Below, in pieces: positions 11,519 through 20,613 of a stretch of DNA of 43,946 bases; position 1 is the first letter of the stretch, and every line of letters starts with the position of its first letter. The stretch lies in contig JAQWUD010000005.1 of NCBI GenBank assembly GCA_029242325.1, positions 1-43,946 on the forward strand, written 5' to 3'. Below the pieces are notes generated by a model. The model made no database searches. It was not told where the DNA came from and saw only the letters and a list, made by a program, of their open reading frames with translations. The DNA is from Luminiphilus sp. Its GTDB lineage: Bacteria; Pseudomonadota; Gammaproteobacteria; Pseudomonadales; Halieaceae. A program made the translations under genes and the position numbers.

Positions 11519-13365
11519 TGGTCGGTCCTCTGGAGTCAATACGGGACACGCGCCGAGAATGGAAAATCAATCGTGCTCGGCTGATTGCGGCACTGGTTTT
11601 CGTCACAGCGCTCCTCGTCGTGCTCATCTACCGCTACTACGCCCTTCAGATTAGCCAGCATGAAGCGTTTGTGACCCAGTCGGATCGTAACCGTATTCGA
11701 GTGGAGGTCATTCCGCCGACGCGCGGACAAATCGTAGACAGGAAGGGTAGAGTACTGGCGGCAAACCAGCCCACTTACGTCGTGGGAATTGTTGCTGAGC
11801 GAACCGATGATCTGCCGACCTTGCTCAAAGCATTACAGGAGCGCCTATCGCTCACCGAGAATGAAATTGAAGCCTATAAGGAGCGTGCTGATCGACGGCA
11901 AGCCTTCGAATCGGTACCGATAAAAGTAGGCGTAGATGACGCTGCGCTCGCTACCGTGGCCGTGGATCTGTATCAATTGCCCGGAGTCGTAGTAGAAGCG
12001 CAATTGACGCGACACTACCCCCACGCCCAATTGTTGAGCCATGTTCTTGGGTACGTCGGGCGAATCAGCGCTAAGGACTTCGAGGAGTTGGACGGTGAGC
12101 GTTATCGGGCCACGCTGCATACCGGCAAAGTAGGCCTGGAAAAACGCTACGAACCCGTGCTGCATGGTGTTCCGGGATTTCAGCACGTAGAGACCAATGC
12201 GCACGGCAGATTGCTGCGAGTGCTAGACAAGGAGGCGCCCCAAGCCGGGAAAGAATTACGCCTTTATTTGGATCTTGACCTGCAGAGAGTTGCGGCAGAA
12301 GCGCTCGGTGCACAACGGGGTGCCGTAGTGGCGCTCGATCCGATCAATGGCGGGGTTCTGGCCATGGTCTCCAATCCGAGCTACAACCCTAACCTCTTTG
12401 TTGAGGGCATCAGTTACGAGGATTTCGCTGCACTGCGCGGCTCGCTTGATACGCCGTTATTGAACAGAGCGGTGCAGGGGCAATATCCCCCCGGGTCGAC
12501 TATAAAGCCCCTGTTGGCGCTCGGTGCGCTTGAGCGAGATTTCATCACGAAGGAAACGACGGTGCGTGACCCTGGATGGTATCGCATCCCCGGCGACGAC
12601 CGACGATACCGCGACTGGACGCTGCGAGTGAGGGGCGGTGGGCATGCCGAGGCGGTGGATCTCCGTATGGCTATTGCTGAATCCTGCGACACCTATTACT
12701 ACGATTTGGCCCATCGTATGGGCATTGATGTGCTGGCTGAGGCACTGGCGCCATTTGGTCTGGGTAAGAAGACCAGTATTGATACTACCGGCGAGCAACC
12801 CGGGATCCTTCCCAATACCGAATGGAAGCGCAAGGCACTCGGGGAGGCCTGGTTTCCCGGAGAGACGCTCAGCGCTGGCATCGGTCAGGGCTACATGCTG
12901 GCAACTCCCTTGCAGTTGGCTCAGGCCACCATGGTGCTGGCCAATAAAGGCAAGAGCTTTGTACCCTCACTGGTTCATCGTATTGATGATCTCATCGTGG
13001 GTGGTGCCCGGAGAGAAGAGGTGATTGAGCAGGAAGCGGACTGGGAGTCGGTGATAGAGGGGATGGTTGACGTTGTCCATTCTCCCCGGGGTACGGCTGC
13101 TCAGATAGCCAAGGGTATGACTTATCAGATGGCAGGGAAGACCGGCACCTCTCAGGTGATCAGCATCGCTCAGGACGCGATTTACGAGGAGGATAAAATC
13201 AGTGAGCGCAATCGTCACCACGGTCTGTTCATTGCATTTGCGCCGAGAGAAAATCCTCGCATTGTGGTCGCTGTGATTGCAGAAAATGGGGGTGGAAGCA
13301 GTGCGGCTTCACCTATTGCGCGGCAGGTTATTGATGCTTGGTTGATGGACGTAGATCGTGGCTGA
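11518..13365 (+). CDS. mrdA: Penicillin-binding protein 2 (elongation transpeptidase)
   Basis: The class B transpeptidase of the rod complex, which crosslinks peptidoglycan during side-wall growth. At 615 residues it is near the usual size. A single membrane helix spans about residues 20-40, followed by the dimerisation domain beginning RVEVIPPTRG. The transpeptidase motifs are complete: STIK with Ser327 and Lys330, SCD as the SxN-type motif, and KTGTS. The start is GTG at 11518, one base into the rlmH stop, with AGGG seven nt before it. The 3' end overlaps rodA by eight bases. Beta-lactams such as mecillinam target this family. Confidence 0.96.
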   Translation: MVGPLESIRDTRREWKINRARLIAALVFVTALLVVLIYRYYALQISQHEAFVTQSDRNRIRVEVIPPTRGQIVDRKGRVLAANQPTYVVGIVAERTDDLPTLLKALQERLSLTENEIEAYKERADRRQAFESVPIKVGVDDAALATVAVDLYQLPGVVVEAQLTRHYPHAQLLSHVLGYVGRISAKDFEELDGERYRATLHTGKVGLEKRYEPVLHGVPGFQHVETNAHGRLLRVLDKEAPQAGKELRLYLDLDLQRVAAEALGAQRGAVVALDPINGGVLAMVSNPSYNPNLFVEGISYEDFAALRGSLDTPLLNRAVQGQYPPGSTIKPLLALGALERDFITKETTVRDPGWYRIPGDDRRYRDWTLRVRGGGHAEAVDLRMAIAESCDTYYYDLAHRMGIDVLAEALAPFGLGKKTSIDTTGEQPGILPNTEWKRKALGEAWFPGETLSAGIGQGYMLATPLQLAQATMVLANKGKSFVPSLVHRIDDLIVGGARREEVIEQEADWESVIEGMVDVVHSPRGTAAQIAKGMTYQMAGKTGTSQVISIAQDAIYEEDKISERNRHHGLFIAFAPRENPRIVVAVIAENGGGSSAASPIARQVIDAWLMDVDRG

Positions 13366-14497
13366 GTACAGTCGCTTTCTAGAGGGTTCTCAACAGGCAT
13401 TTGCCAAGCCCAGAGGACCGGCGGAATGGTTGCACCTTGATCTGCCATTGCTCCTTCCCGTCATAATGCTGATGGCTGTTGGCCTGACGGTACTATTCAG
13501 CGCCTCCGGCGAGGATTGGGATACGGTGATCAGGCAGGCCCGAAACTTCGCGGTGGGTTGGCTGGTACTGTTGATAACCGCTCAGGTTCGTATCGATACC
13601 ATCCGGCGTTGGAGCGGGGTCCTTTACGCGCTCGCCCTATCGCTACTTTTCCTTGTCCTGCTTTTTGGTGTTGGAGCCAAAGGGGCACAACGTTGGCTCA
13701 GCCTAGGATTTATGCGTTTTCAGCCCTCTGAAATCATGAAAATCGCCATGCCGCTGCTGGTTGCCGCCTGGGTTGTCCGTTACAGCCTGCCTCCCCGCGT
13801 GGGTGTGACGGCTGTGGCGCTGCTGATCATTGCAGTGCCATCCATAGTCATTGCGCTTCAGCCTGATTTGGGGACAGCCATTCTCGTTGCCGCAAGCGGC
13901 GCTGTAGTCGTGTTTATGGCGGGAATCAGTTGGTGGCAGATTTCAGCGGGGGTGATTGCTGCTATTGCTGCAATATGGCCTGCTTGGCTATTTTTGCTGA
14001 GGGACTATCAAAAGCAGCGCATCCTGACTCTATTCGACCCTGAAGCCGATAGGCTCGGAGCGGGCTGGAATATTATTCAGTCCAAAACCGCCATCGGTTC
14101 AGGGGGGTGGTCTGGCAAGGGTTGGTTGCAGGGGACCCAATCACAACTTGATTTCCTGCCCGAAAGCCAGACAGATTTTGTCATTGCCGTTTTGGCAGAG
14201 GAATGGGGTTTTAGGGGGGTAATATTATTGCTCGCCCTCTACAGCGCCGTGGTGGCGAGAGGTTTCTGGATCAGTTTGACAGCGCAGACCAGTTACGGCC
14301 GTCTACTGGCAAGTGCCATTACACTGACATTCTGCGTTTACGTTATCGTGAATATGGGTATGGTAGCGGGGCTCTTGCCTGTTGTTGGTGTGCCCCTACC
14401 CTTTATTAGTTTTGGCGGCACAGCGATTGTTACCCTGATGCTGGGGTTCGGTATTCTGACCGCGATTAGCACCGAGAAAAGGATGATTGCTCAATGA
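13358..14497 (+). CDS. rodA: Rod-shape SEDS glycosyltransferase RodA
   Basis: The SEDS-family peptidoglycan polymerase that partners PBP2 in the elongasome. The 379-residue protein is strongly hydrophobic with about ten membrane helices, and carries the family segments GAQRWLSLG and QPDLGTA, plus PFISFGGTA near the C-terminus. The GTG start at 13358 lies inside the end of mrdA (eight-base overlap), which ties synthesis of the two partners together. The stop overlaps mltB as ATGA. The N-terminal 25 residues before the first helix are a little longer than usual. Confidence 0.96.
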   Translation: MAEYSRFLEGSQQAFAKPRGPAEWLHLDLPLLLPVIMLMAVGLTVLFSASGEDWDTVIRQARNFAVGWLVLLITAQVRIDTIRRWSGVLYALALSLLFLVLLFGVGAKGAQRWLSLGFMRFQPSEIMKIAMPLLVAAWVVRYSLPPRVGVTAVALLIIAVPSIVIALQPDLGTAILVAASGAVVVFMAGISWWQISAGVIAAIAAIWPAWLFLLRDYQKQRILTLFDPEADRLGAGWNIIQSKTAIGSGGWSGKGWLQGTQSQLDFLPESQTDFVIAVLAEEWGFRGVILLLALYSAVVARGFWISLTAQTSYGRLLASAITLTFCVYVIVNMGMVAGLLPVVGVPLPFISFGGTAIVTLMLGFGILTAISTEKRMIAQ

Positions 14498-15513
14498 TCG
14501 ATCGTGAGTATTACCGTCCCGCAGCGGCTGTGGGCCGAATGTGCGCGATTGTGTCGCTTGGGTTGGTACTGGTCTCGGGTGTGAGCGCCGGCGATTACAG
14601 CGATCGTCCTGAGGTCGCCAATATTGTCTCGGTGGCAGCGGCGGCCGGAGTGGACGCTGGCTGGACACAGGAATTACTGGCATCGGCACTGCGTCAGCAG
14701 AGCATCCTCGATGCCATCGCGCGCCCGGCGGAGAAAACAAAGCCGTGGCATGAATACAGGGAGATTTTCCTCACTGAGCGCCGAATTCGCGAGGGCGTTC
14801 AATTTTGGACTCAGCATGACAGGGTTCTTGACACCGTCTCGCGGCGCACCGGTGTTCCTGCAGAAGTGATTGTCGCAATTATTGGTGTAGAAACTTTCTA
14901 CGGCAGGATCACAGGGAGCTATCGCGTCATCGATGCGCTGGCGACGCTGGCTTTTGATTACCCCAAGCGATCGGCATTCTTCACTGGCGAGCTCCAGGCG
15001 TTTTTAGTGTTGTCCTGGGAATCTGGCAAGGACCCACTGACGCTGAAGGGATCGTATGCGGGTGCCATGGGTTACGGGCAGTTCATGCCCTCAAGCTACC
15101 AAGCCTATGCAAAGAGTTATGAGGGCAACGCTGCCCCAGATATTTGGAATGATCCGGCAGACGCAATCAGCAGTGTCGCGAATTACTTGCAAGTCCATGG
15201 CTGGCGCCCTCAGCAGCCCGTCATACTAGAGGCTGTGGTGAAGCAACCGGAGCCGACTGTATTTGATGTCGGCTTGAAGCCTACCCAGAGCATAGAGCAA
15301 CTGTCTGAGAGGGGAGTGTCGGCAGTGAAGCCTACTGAGGCCACTCTGCTGGCGACGCCGTTGCGTTTTGAATTGGCAGATGGCGCGCAGTATTGGTTGG
15401 GGCTACAAAACTTTTACTCCATTACGCGATATAACCACAGCGCCATGTATGCGCTGGCCGTTTGGGAGCTCAGCCAGGCGATCGCAGCTACACGTGCGGA
15501 GAGAGAGCGTTGA
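14494..15513 (+). CDS. mltB: Lytic murein transglycosylase B, apparently soluble
   Basis: Cleaves the glycan strand of peptidoglycan with formation of 1,6-anhydro-muramic acid. The 339-residue protein has the catalytic Glu133 in GVETFYG and the substrate-cleft segments GAMGYGQFMPSSY and DAISSVANYL. An N-terminal hydrophobic segment (about residues 14-32) ends in VSA, a good signal-peptidase I site. E. coli MltB is a lipoprotein; here the only early Cys (Cys17) is not in a lipobox, so the enzyme is probably periplasmic and free. ATGA overlap with rodA, TGATG overlap with rlpA. Confidence 0.95.
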   Translation: MIDREYYRPAAAVGRMCAIVSLGLVLVSGVSAGDYSDRPEVANIVSVAAAAGVDAGWTQELLASALRQQSILDAIARPAEKTKPWHEYREIFLTERRIREGVQFWTQHDRVLDTVSRRTGVPAEVIVAIIGVETFYGRITGSYRVIDALATLAFDYPKRSAFFTGELQAFLVLSWESGKDPLTLKGSYAGAMGYGQFMPSSYQAYAKSYEGNAAPDIWNDPADAISSVANYLQVHGWRPQQPVILEAVVKQPEPTVFDVGLKPTQSIEQLSERGVSAVKPTEATLLATPLRFELADGAQYWLGLQNFYSITRYNHSAMYALAVWELSQAIAATRAERER

Positions 15514-16277
15514 TGAGCCTAGCACCTCTGGCCCTCATGGTGGTGGTCGTGACCTCGCAAGCCATCGCTTTGGAAACGGTAGACTATGCGCCGTCTCTCG
15601 CCGCCCTATCGCCTTGGGAGGACGCGGTGCTAATGCCAGATCCCGTACTTAAATACGGTAATAGCAGCCCCTATGAGGTCAACGGAGCCACTTACCGTGT
15701 GCTGCCCTCTGCCGCTGGGTACGAGCAAGAGGGCTTCGCTTCTTGGTACGGTATGAAATTCCACGGGCGGCCCACGTCAAACGGGGAGATATTCGATGTG
15801 TATGGTGCCACGGCTGCCCATCGGTCTTTACCCATACCCAGTTACGTGCGTGTCACCAATGTAGTCAACAGGCGCAGCGTCGTTCTGCGCGTGAATGATC
15901 GCGGTCCGTTCCGGGCGGATCGCATTATTGACGTCTCCTATCAGGCTGCGGTGGAGCTAGGGTTCGCGGAGCTTGGAACCGCGGCGGTGCGAGTAGAAGC
16001 ATTGAGCCTCGAGGGAGTTGATGATCGGCGTAGGCATCCCGATGACCACTATCGCTATCTCCAGATTGGTGCGTTTGCCTGTTGGGATAAGGCCCTGGAT
16101 TTGGCTCGCTCGTTGCAACGTGAATGGGGCCAGTTGAGTTACGTTACGCCTGTCGAGGTAGGTGGGGCGCGTCTGCATCGTGTGCGGTTGGGCCCTTTCG
16201 CGCGCCGCGATGTATTGGAGTCGGTGCGGGGTCACCTGCTTGCGCTGGGATATCCAGAGCCACTGAGAGTGCCCTAA
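15513..16277 (+). CDS. rlpA: RlpA-like septal ring transglycosylase with SPOR domain
   Basis: RlpA proteins cut naked (denuded) glycan strands at the septum. The 254-residue product has a double-psi beta-barrel domain from about residue 70 to 165, with SWYG, GRPTSNGE and NDRGPF segments holding the conserved Glu and Asp, and His in TAAHRSLP. A SPOR domain at about 180-250 would bring it to denuded septal glycan. The ATG at 15513 overlaps the mltB stop and follows a GAGAGAG ribosome binding site. The N-terminus is a signal peptide ending SQAIA without any Cys, so unlike its namesake it should not be a lipoprotein. Confidence 0.93.
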   Translation: MSLAPLALMVVVVTSQAIALETVDYAPSLAALSPWEDAVLMPDPVLKYGNSSPYEVNGATYRVLPSAAGYEQEGFASWYGMKFHGRPTSNGEIFDVYGATAAHRSLPIPSYVRVTNVVNRRSVVLRVNDRGPFRADRIIDVSYQAAVELGFAELGTAAVRVEALSLEGVDDRRRHPDDHYRYLQIGAFACWDKALDLARSLQREWGQLSYVTPVEVGGARLHRVRLGPFARRDVLESVRGHLLALGYPEPLRVP

Positions 16278-16365
16278 CAGGTAACATTCTGAAAACCAGT
16301 GGGGGGTTGTTACACTGGGGCGCATCAGGTCCTGCGCGCAGTATTTTTTCCAAAGGAGCTCGTAA

Positions 16366-17538
16366 GTGCGAACAGTCAGGCATTCGTTATCTTGTTATTT
16401 TTTCGTTCTCTGCGCGCATGCGACTGGCGCCAGCGCCCAAAGTGGGCTGGTCCCAGCCCCGCCGGTGATTAACGCTGACTCCTATCTTTTGATGGATTTT
16501 GACACCCGGCGAGTGCTGGTTGAACACCACCCGGATCTTCAGCTGCCACCCGCCAGCCTGACGAAGCTGATGACTGCCTACATTCTGGCTCAGGAGGTAC
16601 AGCTCGGTCGTTTAACATTGAACGATGTGGTGCCGGTTTCCCGCAATGCATGGTCTCAGAACCCGGTGTTTAACGGGTCTTCATTGATGTGGATAGAGCC
16701 AGGCAAGGAAGTCACCGTGGGACAGTTGGAGCGCGGCATTGTCATTTCGTCCGGTAATGATGCGACCGTCGCCATTGCAGAGCATATTGCAGGGAGCGAG
16801 GGCGCGTTCGTGGATCTAATGAATCAATATGCTGTTGAACTGCAACTGACAGGCACGCACTTCGAGAATAGCCACGGCTTGCCACACCCCGACCATCTCT
16901 CGACCACCCGGGACCTTGCAAGTTTGGCTGCCGCGGCGATTAGAGACCATCCTGAGCGTTATGCCGTGTACAAAGAGCGAAGCTACACTTATAACGATAT
17001 TACCCAGTACAACCGCAACCATTTGCTGCGAGAAGACGAATCCGTTGACGGATTGAAGACGGGTTACACGAGGGTGGCGGGCTACGGCCTCGTGGCGTCG
17101 GCTGAGCGCAGTGGTATGCGTTTGATTTCCGTGGTGATGGGAAGTAGCTCCACCGCAAGCCGTAAACAAGAGACGCGGAGCTTGCTGAATTACGGGTTCC
17201 GTTTCTACGAGACTGTGCGGCCTATCGAGCCTGGCTCGGTACTCGAGAAGGCGCGGATTTGGAAAGGTACTGCGGATCATGTGTCTCTGGGTTTGCGCGA
17301 CGAGCTCGTGCTGACTCTCCCCCGCAGCAGTGCTGAAATTGAGCAGAGGGTAGAGGTAGATAGTCCCCTTGTCGCACCTCTCGATGCAGGAGACATCGTA
17401 GGGCGCATTGTGCTGACTCAGTCTGGAGAACCAGTCGCTGAGGTGCCGCTTGAGGTGATTGATCCTATTGGGAAGTCGGGTTTCTTTGCTCGTTTGTGGG
17501 ACGGTATCGTCTTGTGGTTCCAGCAGCTATTGAGTTGA
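16366..17538 (+). CDS. dacA: D-alanyl-D-alanine carboxypeptidase, PBP5/6 type
   Basis: Removes the terminal D-Ala from peptidoglycan stem peptides. The 390-residue protein begins with a signal peptide ending GASA, then has the SxxK motif with Ser64 and Lys67, the SGN motif at 129-131 and KTG at 231-233. The second, beta-rich domain ends in a C-terminal amphipathic/hydrophobic helix (LWDGIVLWFQQLL) that would anchor it to the inner membrane, as in PBP5. The GTG start is fixed by AAGGAG at 16352-16357. It is separated from rlpA by 88 nt, unlike the overlapping genes upstream, and probably can be expressed separately. Confidence 0.96.
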   Translation: MRTVRHSLSCYFFVLCAHATGASAQSGLVPAPPVINADSYLLMDFDTRRVLVEHHPDLQLPPASLTKLMTAYILAQEVQLGRLTLNDVVPVSRNAWSQNPVFNGSSLMWIEPGKEVTVGQLERGIVISSGNDATVAIAEHIAGSEGAFVDLMNQYAVELQLTGTHFENSHGLPHPDHLSTTRDLASLAAAAIRDHPERYAVYKERSYTYNDITQYNRNHLLREDESVDGLKTGYTRVAGYGLVASAERSGMRLISVVMGSSSTASRKQETRSLLNYGFRFYETVRPIEPGSVLEKARIWKGTADHVSLGLRDELVLTLPRSSAEIEQRVEVDSPLVAPLDAGDIVGRIVLTQSGEPVAEVPLEVIDPIGKSGFFARLWDGIVLWFQQLLS

Positions 17539-17544
17539 TGTGGT

Positions 17545-17811
17545 GTGACAGACGAACCCCCAAAAATCGTTTTCCCATGCCGTTACCCTATTAAGGTGCT
17601 TGGCAGAGCAGGTGAATCGTTCCATACGACAGTGCTGGCGATTTTCCAGCGCCACGCAAGTGGGTTTGAGGAGGGTGACGTGATCGTCAAGGACTCCCGT
17701 AAGGGCACGTTTCAATCCATTACTGTCACTATCATGGCGCAAGATGAAGAGCAGTTGCGTTTGATTCACGAGGATCTGATGGCAACAGGGCTCGTGACAA
17801 TGGTGATGTAG
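17545..17811 (+). CDS. ybeD: DUF493 family protein YbeD
   Basis: An 88-residue member of the UPF0250/DUF493 family, a small alpha-beta fold resembling the regulatory ACT domain. Conserved features are the FPCRYPIKVLG N-terminus and the SRKGTFQSITVTI strand. It sits between dacA and lipB as in many gammaproteobacteria, which suggests a link with lipoate or envelope metabolism, but no activity is established. Start is GTG at 17545, seven bases after the dacA stop; the ribosome binding site is weak, so coupling to dacA is likely. Confidence 0.9.
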   Translation: MTDEPPKIVFPCRYPIKVLGRAGESFHTTVLAIFQRHASGFEEGDVIVKDSRKGTFQSITVTIMAQDEEQLRLIHEDLMATGLVTMVM

Positions 17812-17815
17812 CGCA

Positions 17816-18424
17816 GTGGAATGTCGTCGCTTGGGGTTGCTGGACTACGAGCCCACTTTCGAGGCCATGAGGGCCTTTACTATGGCGCGCTCGGAAGACA
17901 CTGGAGATGAAATCTGGCTGCTGCAGCATTTTCCAGTCTACACACAGGGTTTGTCTGGCAAGGCCGAGCACGTGTTGAGCCCTGCGGGTATCCCCGTGAT
18001 TCCGGCTGATCGAGGCGGTCAGGTCACTTACCACGGTCCCGGGCAATGGGTGGCCTACATTCTTTATGACCTGCGGCGCGCAGGTGTCAATATTCGTGAG
18101 CTCGTGGCGTTGCTTGAGACGGCCGTTGTCAATTTGCTCGCCGATCTCGATATCAAGGCATACGGAGACCCTGCAGCGAGGGGAGTGTATGTCGATGGCA
18201 GGAAGATCGCGGCACTGGGTTTGAAGGTGAGTCGCGGGCGCAGTTACCACGGCCTCTCTCTGAACGCTGACATGGATCTCTCTCCCTTCTCGGGCATTAA
18301 CACTTGTGGTTATGAGGGACTAGAGGTGACCTCTGTCGCACATGAGCTGCACTCGGGGTCATGCCCTTCGCTAGATGACTTGGGCGAGGCTCTGCTAGAT
18401 CACCTGCTACGCGTGTTGAGATGA
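17816..18424 (+). CDS. lipB: Octanoyl-[acyl-carrier-protein]:protein N-octanoyltransferase
   Basis: Transfers octanoyl groups from acyl carrier protein to lipoyl domains, the first step of lipoate assembly. The 202-residue protein has the family signature RGGQVTYHGPGQ at 66-77, the catalytic Lys137 in GLKVSRG and the acyl-accepting Cys164 in NTCGYEG. It starts with GTG four bases after ybeD. The usual downstream partner lipA (lipoyl synthase) is not here: the next gene is prfC behind its own promoter. Confidence 0.95.
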   Translation: MECRRLGLLDYEPTFEAMRAFTMARSEDTGDEIWLLQHFPVYTQGLSGKAEHVLSPAGIPVIPADRGGQVTYHGPGQWVAYILYDLRRAGVNIRELVALLETAVVNLLADLDIKAYGDPAARGVYVDGRKIAALGLKVSRGRSYHGLSLNADMDLSPFSGINTCGYEGLEVTSVAHELHSGSCPSLDDLGEALLDHLLRVLR

Positions 18425-18429
18425 CCCGC

Positions 18430-18458
18430 CTGACGCGTGAGGAATAGACTGGCATAAT
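18430..18458 (+). promoter_or_regulatory. Candidate sigma70 promoter of prfC
   Basis: CTGACG (18430-18435) and CATAAT (18453-18458) are separated by 17 nt, and TG one base before the -10 makes it an extended type. It lies in the only gap between lipB and prfC, about 24 nt before the prfC ATG, giving a short leader. Confidence 0.5.
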
Positions 18459-18481
18459 CGCGCGCCACAGTAGGAGTCTCC

Positions 18482-20059
18482 ATGTCTGAATTTCAGCGCG
18501 ATATAGATGCCAGGCGCACCTTCGCCATCATCTCGCATCCGGATGCAGGTAAAACCACCATCACGGAAAAGCTACTGCTTTTGGGGCAAGCCATTCAGGT
18601 GGCGGGTTCTGTTAAGGGTAAGCGAGGTCCACACGCCACTTCAGACTGGATGACACTCGAAAAGGAACGAGGTATTTCCGTTACGTCCTCGGTAATGCAG
18701 TTTCCCTACCGAGAGCGCTGGGTGAACTTGCTCGATACCCCTGGGCATGAGGACTTTTCAGAGGATACCTACCGCACCCTGACAGCGGTGGATTCGGCGC
18801 TGATGGTGATCGACGGGGCGAAGGGTGTGGAGGACCGGACCGTCAAACTCATGAACGTGTGTCGGTTACGCGATACGCCGATTATTACCTTTGTTAACAA
18901 GCTGGATCGAGATATTCGCGATGCGATTGAGCTGGTAGATGAGGTAGAGGAAGTTCTGGGCATTGCGGGTGCACCGATCAATTGGCCTATTAATATGGGT
19001 CGCGATTTTAAAGGCGTGTACAACCTTTATACCGATGCTATCCACTGCTATCAGCCCGGTAAGCACGCGCCGTCGCATGAGGTCCGTGTGGTGCAAGGTC
19101 TTGAATCGAAGGAGGCTCGCGCGCTATTGGGCGATGACTACGCCGAATTTCTTGATGATGTTGAGTTGGTGCGGGGTGCGTCCCATGCTTTCGATCTAGA
19201 GGCCTTTCTTGCCGGTCAGCTGACCCCCGTTTTTTTTGGCACGGCGCTGGGCAATTTTGGTGTGCGGGAAATGCTGAATGACTTCGTTGAGTGGGCACCA
19301 TCGCCGCAGCCAAGGGCCTCCTCAGAGCACGTCGTGGAGGCGTCTCATCCCGATTTCACCGGCTTTGTATTTAAGATTCAGGCGAATATGGATCCCAAGC
19401 ACCGAGACCGGATTGCATTTATGCGGATCTGCTCGGGCCGATACGAGAAGGGCATGAAAATGCGGCATGTTCGTATCAACAAAGACGTGCGCATTGCTGA
19501 TGCCGTTACTTTCCGCGCCGGAGACAGGACACTCGTAGAATCTGCGGTGGCGGGTGACATCATCGGCTTGCACAATCACGGCACCATTCAGATCGGTGAT
19601 ACTTTTACTACCGGAGAGACCATCCGCTTCAACGGAATCCCCCACTTTGCACCGGAGTTGTTCAGGCGAATACGACTCAAGGATCCGATGAAAGCCAAGG
19701 CATTACAGAAAGGGCTCCAGCAATTATCCGAGGAAGGCTCCACGCAGGTGTTTTCGCCGCTGTCCAACAGTGATCTTATCGTGGGCGCGGTTGGCCAGCT
19801 GCAATTCGATGTTGTGGCCTACCGGCTGGCAGATGAATATAAGGTGGAAGCCCTCTATGAGCCGGTCAACGTGTATACGGCAAGATGGATCGAGGCAGAC
19901 GACCCCCGCAAGCTGATCGAGTTTCGTCAAAAGGCGTCCGAGCACCTGTCAGAGGACGCAGGTGGTTACCTTACATATCTCGCACCGACCCGCGTTAACT
20001 TGTCTCTGATGGAGGAGCGCTGGCCTGACATTAGGTTTCGTGAAACTCGAGAGCACTAA
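18482..20059 (+). CDS. prfC: Peptide chain release factor 3
   Basis: A translational GTPase that removes RF1/RF2 from the ribosome after termination. The 525-residue protein has G1 SHPDAGKT at residues 18-25, G3 DTPGH at 85-89 and G4 NKLD at 139-142, followed by EF-G-like domains II and III; its length equals the family norm. The ATG has AGGAG upstream. The stop is only six bases from that of the convergent glutathione peroxidase gene, so transcripts from both sides must overlap or end inside the neighbour. Confidence 0.97.
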   Translation: MSEFQRDIDARRTFAIISHPDAGKTTITEKLLLLGQAIQVAGSVKGKRGPHATSDWMTLEKERGISVTSSVMQFPYRERWVNLLDTPGHEDFSEDTYRTLTAVDSALMVIDGAKGVEDRTVKLMNVCRLRDTPIITFVNKLDRDIRDAIELVDEVEEVLGIAGAPINWPINMGRDFKGVYNLYTDAIHCYQPGKHAPSHEVRVVQGLESKEARALLGDDYAEFLDDVELVRGASHAFDLEAFLAGQLTPVFFGTALGNFGVREMLNDFVEWAPSPQPRASSEHVVEASHPDFTGFVFKIQANMDPKHRDRIAFMRICSGRYEKGMKMRHVRINKDVRIADAVTFRAGDRTLVESAVAGDIIGLHNHGTIQIGDTFTTGETIRFNGIPHFAPELFRRIRLKDPMKAKALQKGLQQLSEEGSTQVFSPLSNSDLIVGAVGQLQFDVVAYRLADEYKVEALYEPVNVYTARWIEADDPRKLIEFRQKASEHLSEDAGGYLTYLAPTRVNLSLMEERWPDIRFRETREH

Positions 20060-20065
20060 GCACGC

Positions 20066-20545
20066 TTACAGGAGGGCTTCTATGTCGGGGGCGATTGCCT
20101 CCAGCGTCTCGATAGGCGCGTAGCGTTTGATTACCTCTCCCTGCTGATTCACCAAGAATTTCGTGAAATTCCACTTTATCCTTTGGCTGCCCAGCAGGCC
20201 CGGCGCGGATTGCTTTAGGTGCGTGAATAGCGGATGGCTCGAGGCGCCGTTGACCTCGATTTTACTGAATACCGGGAAGGTTGTTTGGTAGTTGAGATCG
20301 CAGAAAGTTTGGATGTCTGCGTCAGAGCCCGGCTCCTGGCCACCAAACTGATTACACGGAAACGCCAGTATGGAAAACCCACGGTCATAGAACTGTCGCT
20401 GCAGGGATTCGAGGCCAGTGTACTGGGGGGTAAAGCCGCACTTTGAAGCCGTATTAACGATGAGCAACACTCTGCCTTCAAACTCCTTCAGATTACATGT
20501 TTCGCCCGAGGAGAGGGCTGCTGAAAAATCTAGAACGGTGGTCAT
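20066..20545 (-). CDS. Glutathione peroxidase family thiol peroxidase
   Basis: A 159-residue Cys-type peroxidase. The catalytic tetrad is visible as Cys36 (in TASKCGFTPQY), Gln70 (in NQFGGQEPG), Trp125 and Asn126 (in KWNFTKFLV). Selenocysteine is replaced by Cys, as in nearly all bacterial members; many of these use thioredoxin and not glutathione as reductant, so the name reflects homology. The ATG at 20545 has GGGAG six nt upstream. It lies 68 nt downstream of a glutamine synthetase homologue on the same strand. Confidence 0.93.
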   Translation of the reverse strand: MTTVLDFSAALSSGETCNLKEFEGRVLLIVNTASKCGFTPQYTGLESLQRQFYDRGFSILAFPCNQFGGQEPGSDADIQTFCDLNYQTTFPVFSKIEVNGASSHPLFTHLKQSAPGLLGSQRIKWNFTKFLVNQQGEVIKRYAPIETLEAIAPDIEALL

Positions 20546-20613
20546 GGCATGCTCCCGATATCGTAGGTGGAGAAAGTCAATAAGTTACGTTTGCCTGGTG
20601 TTGCCTGGGACCG

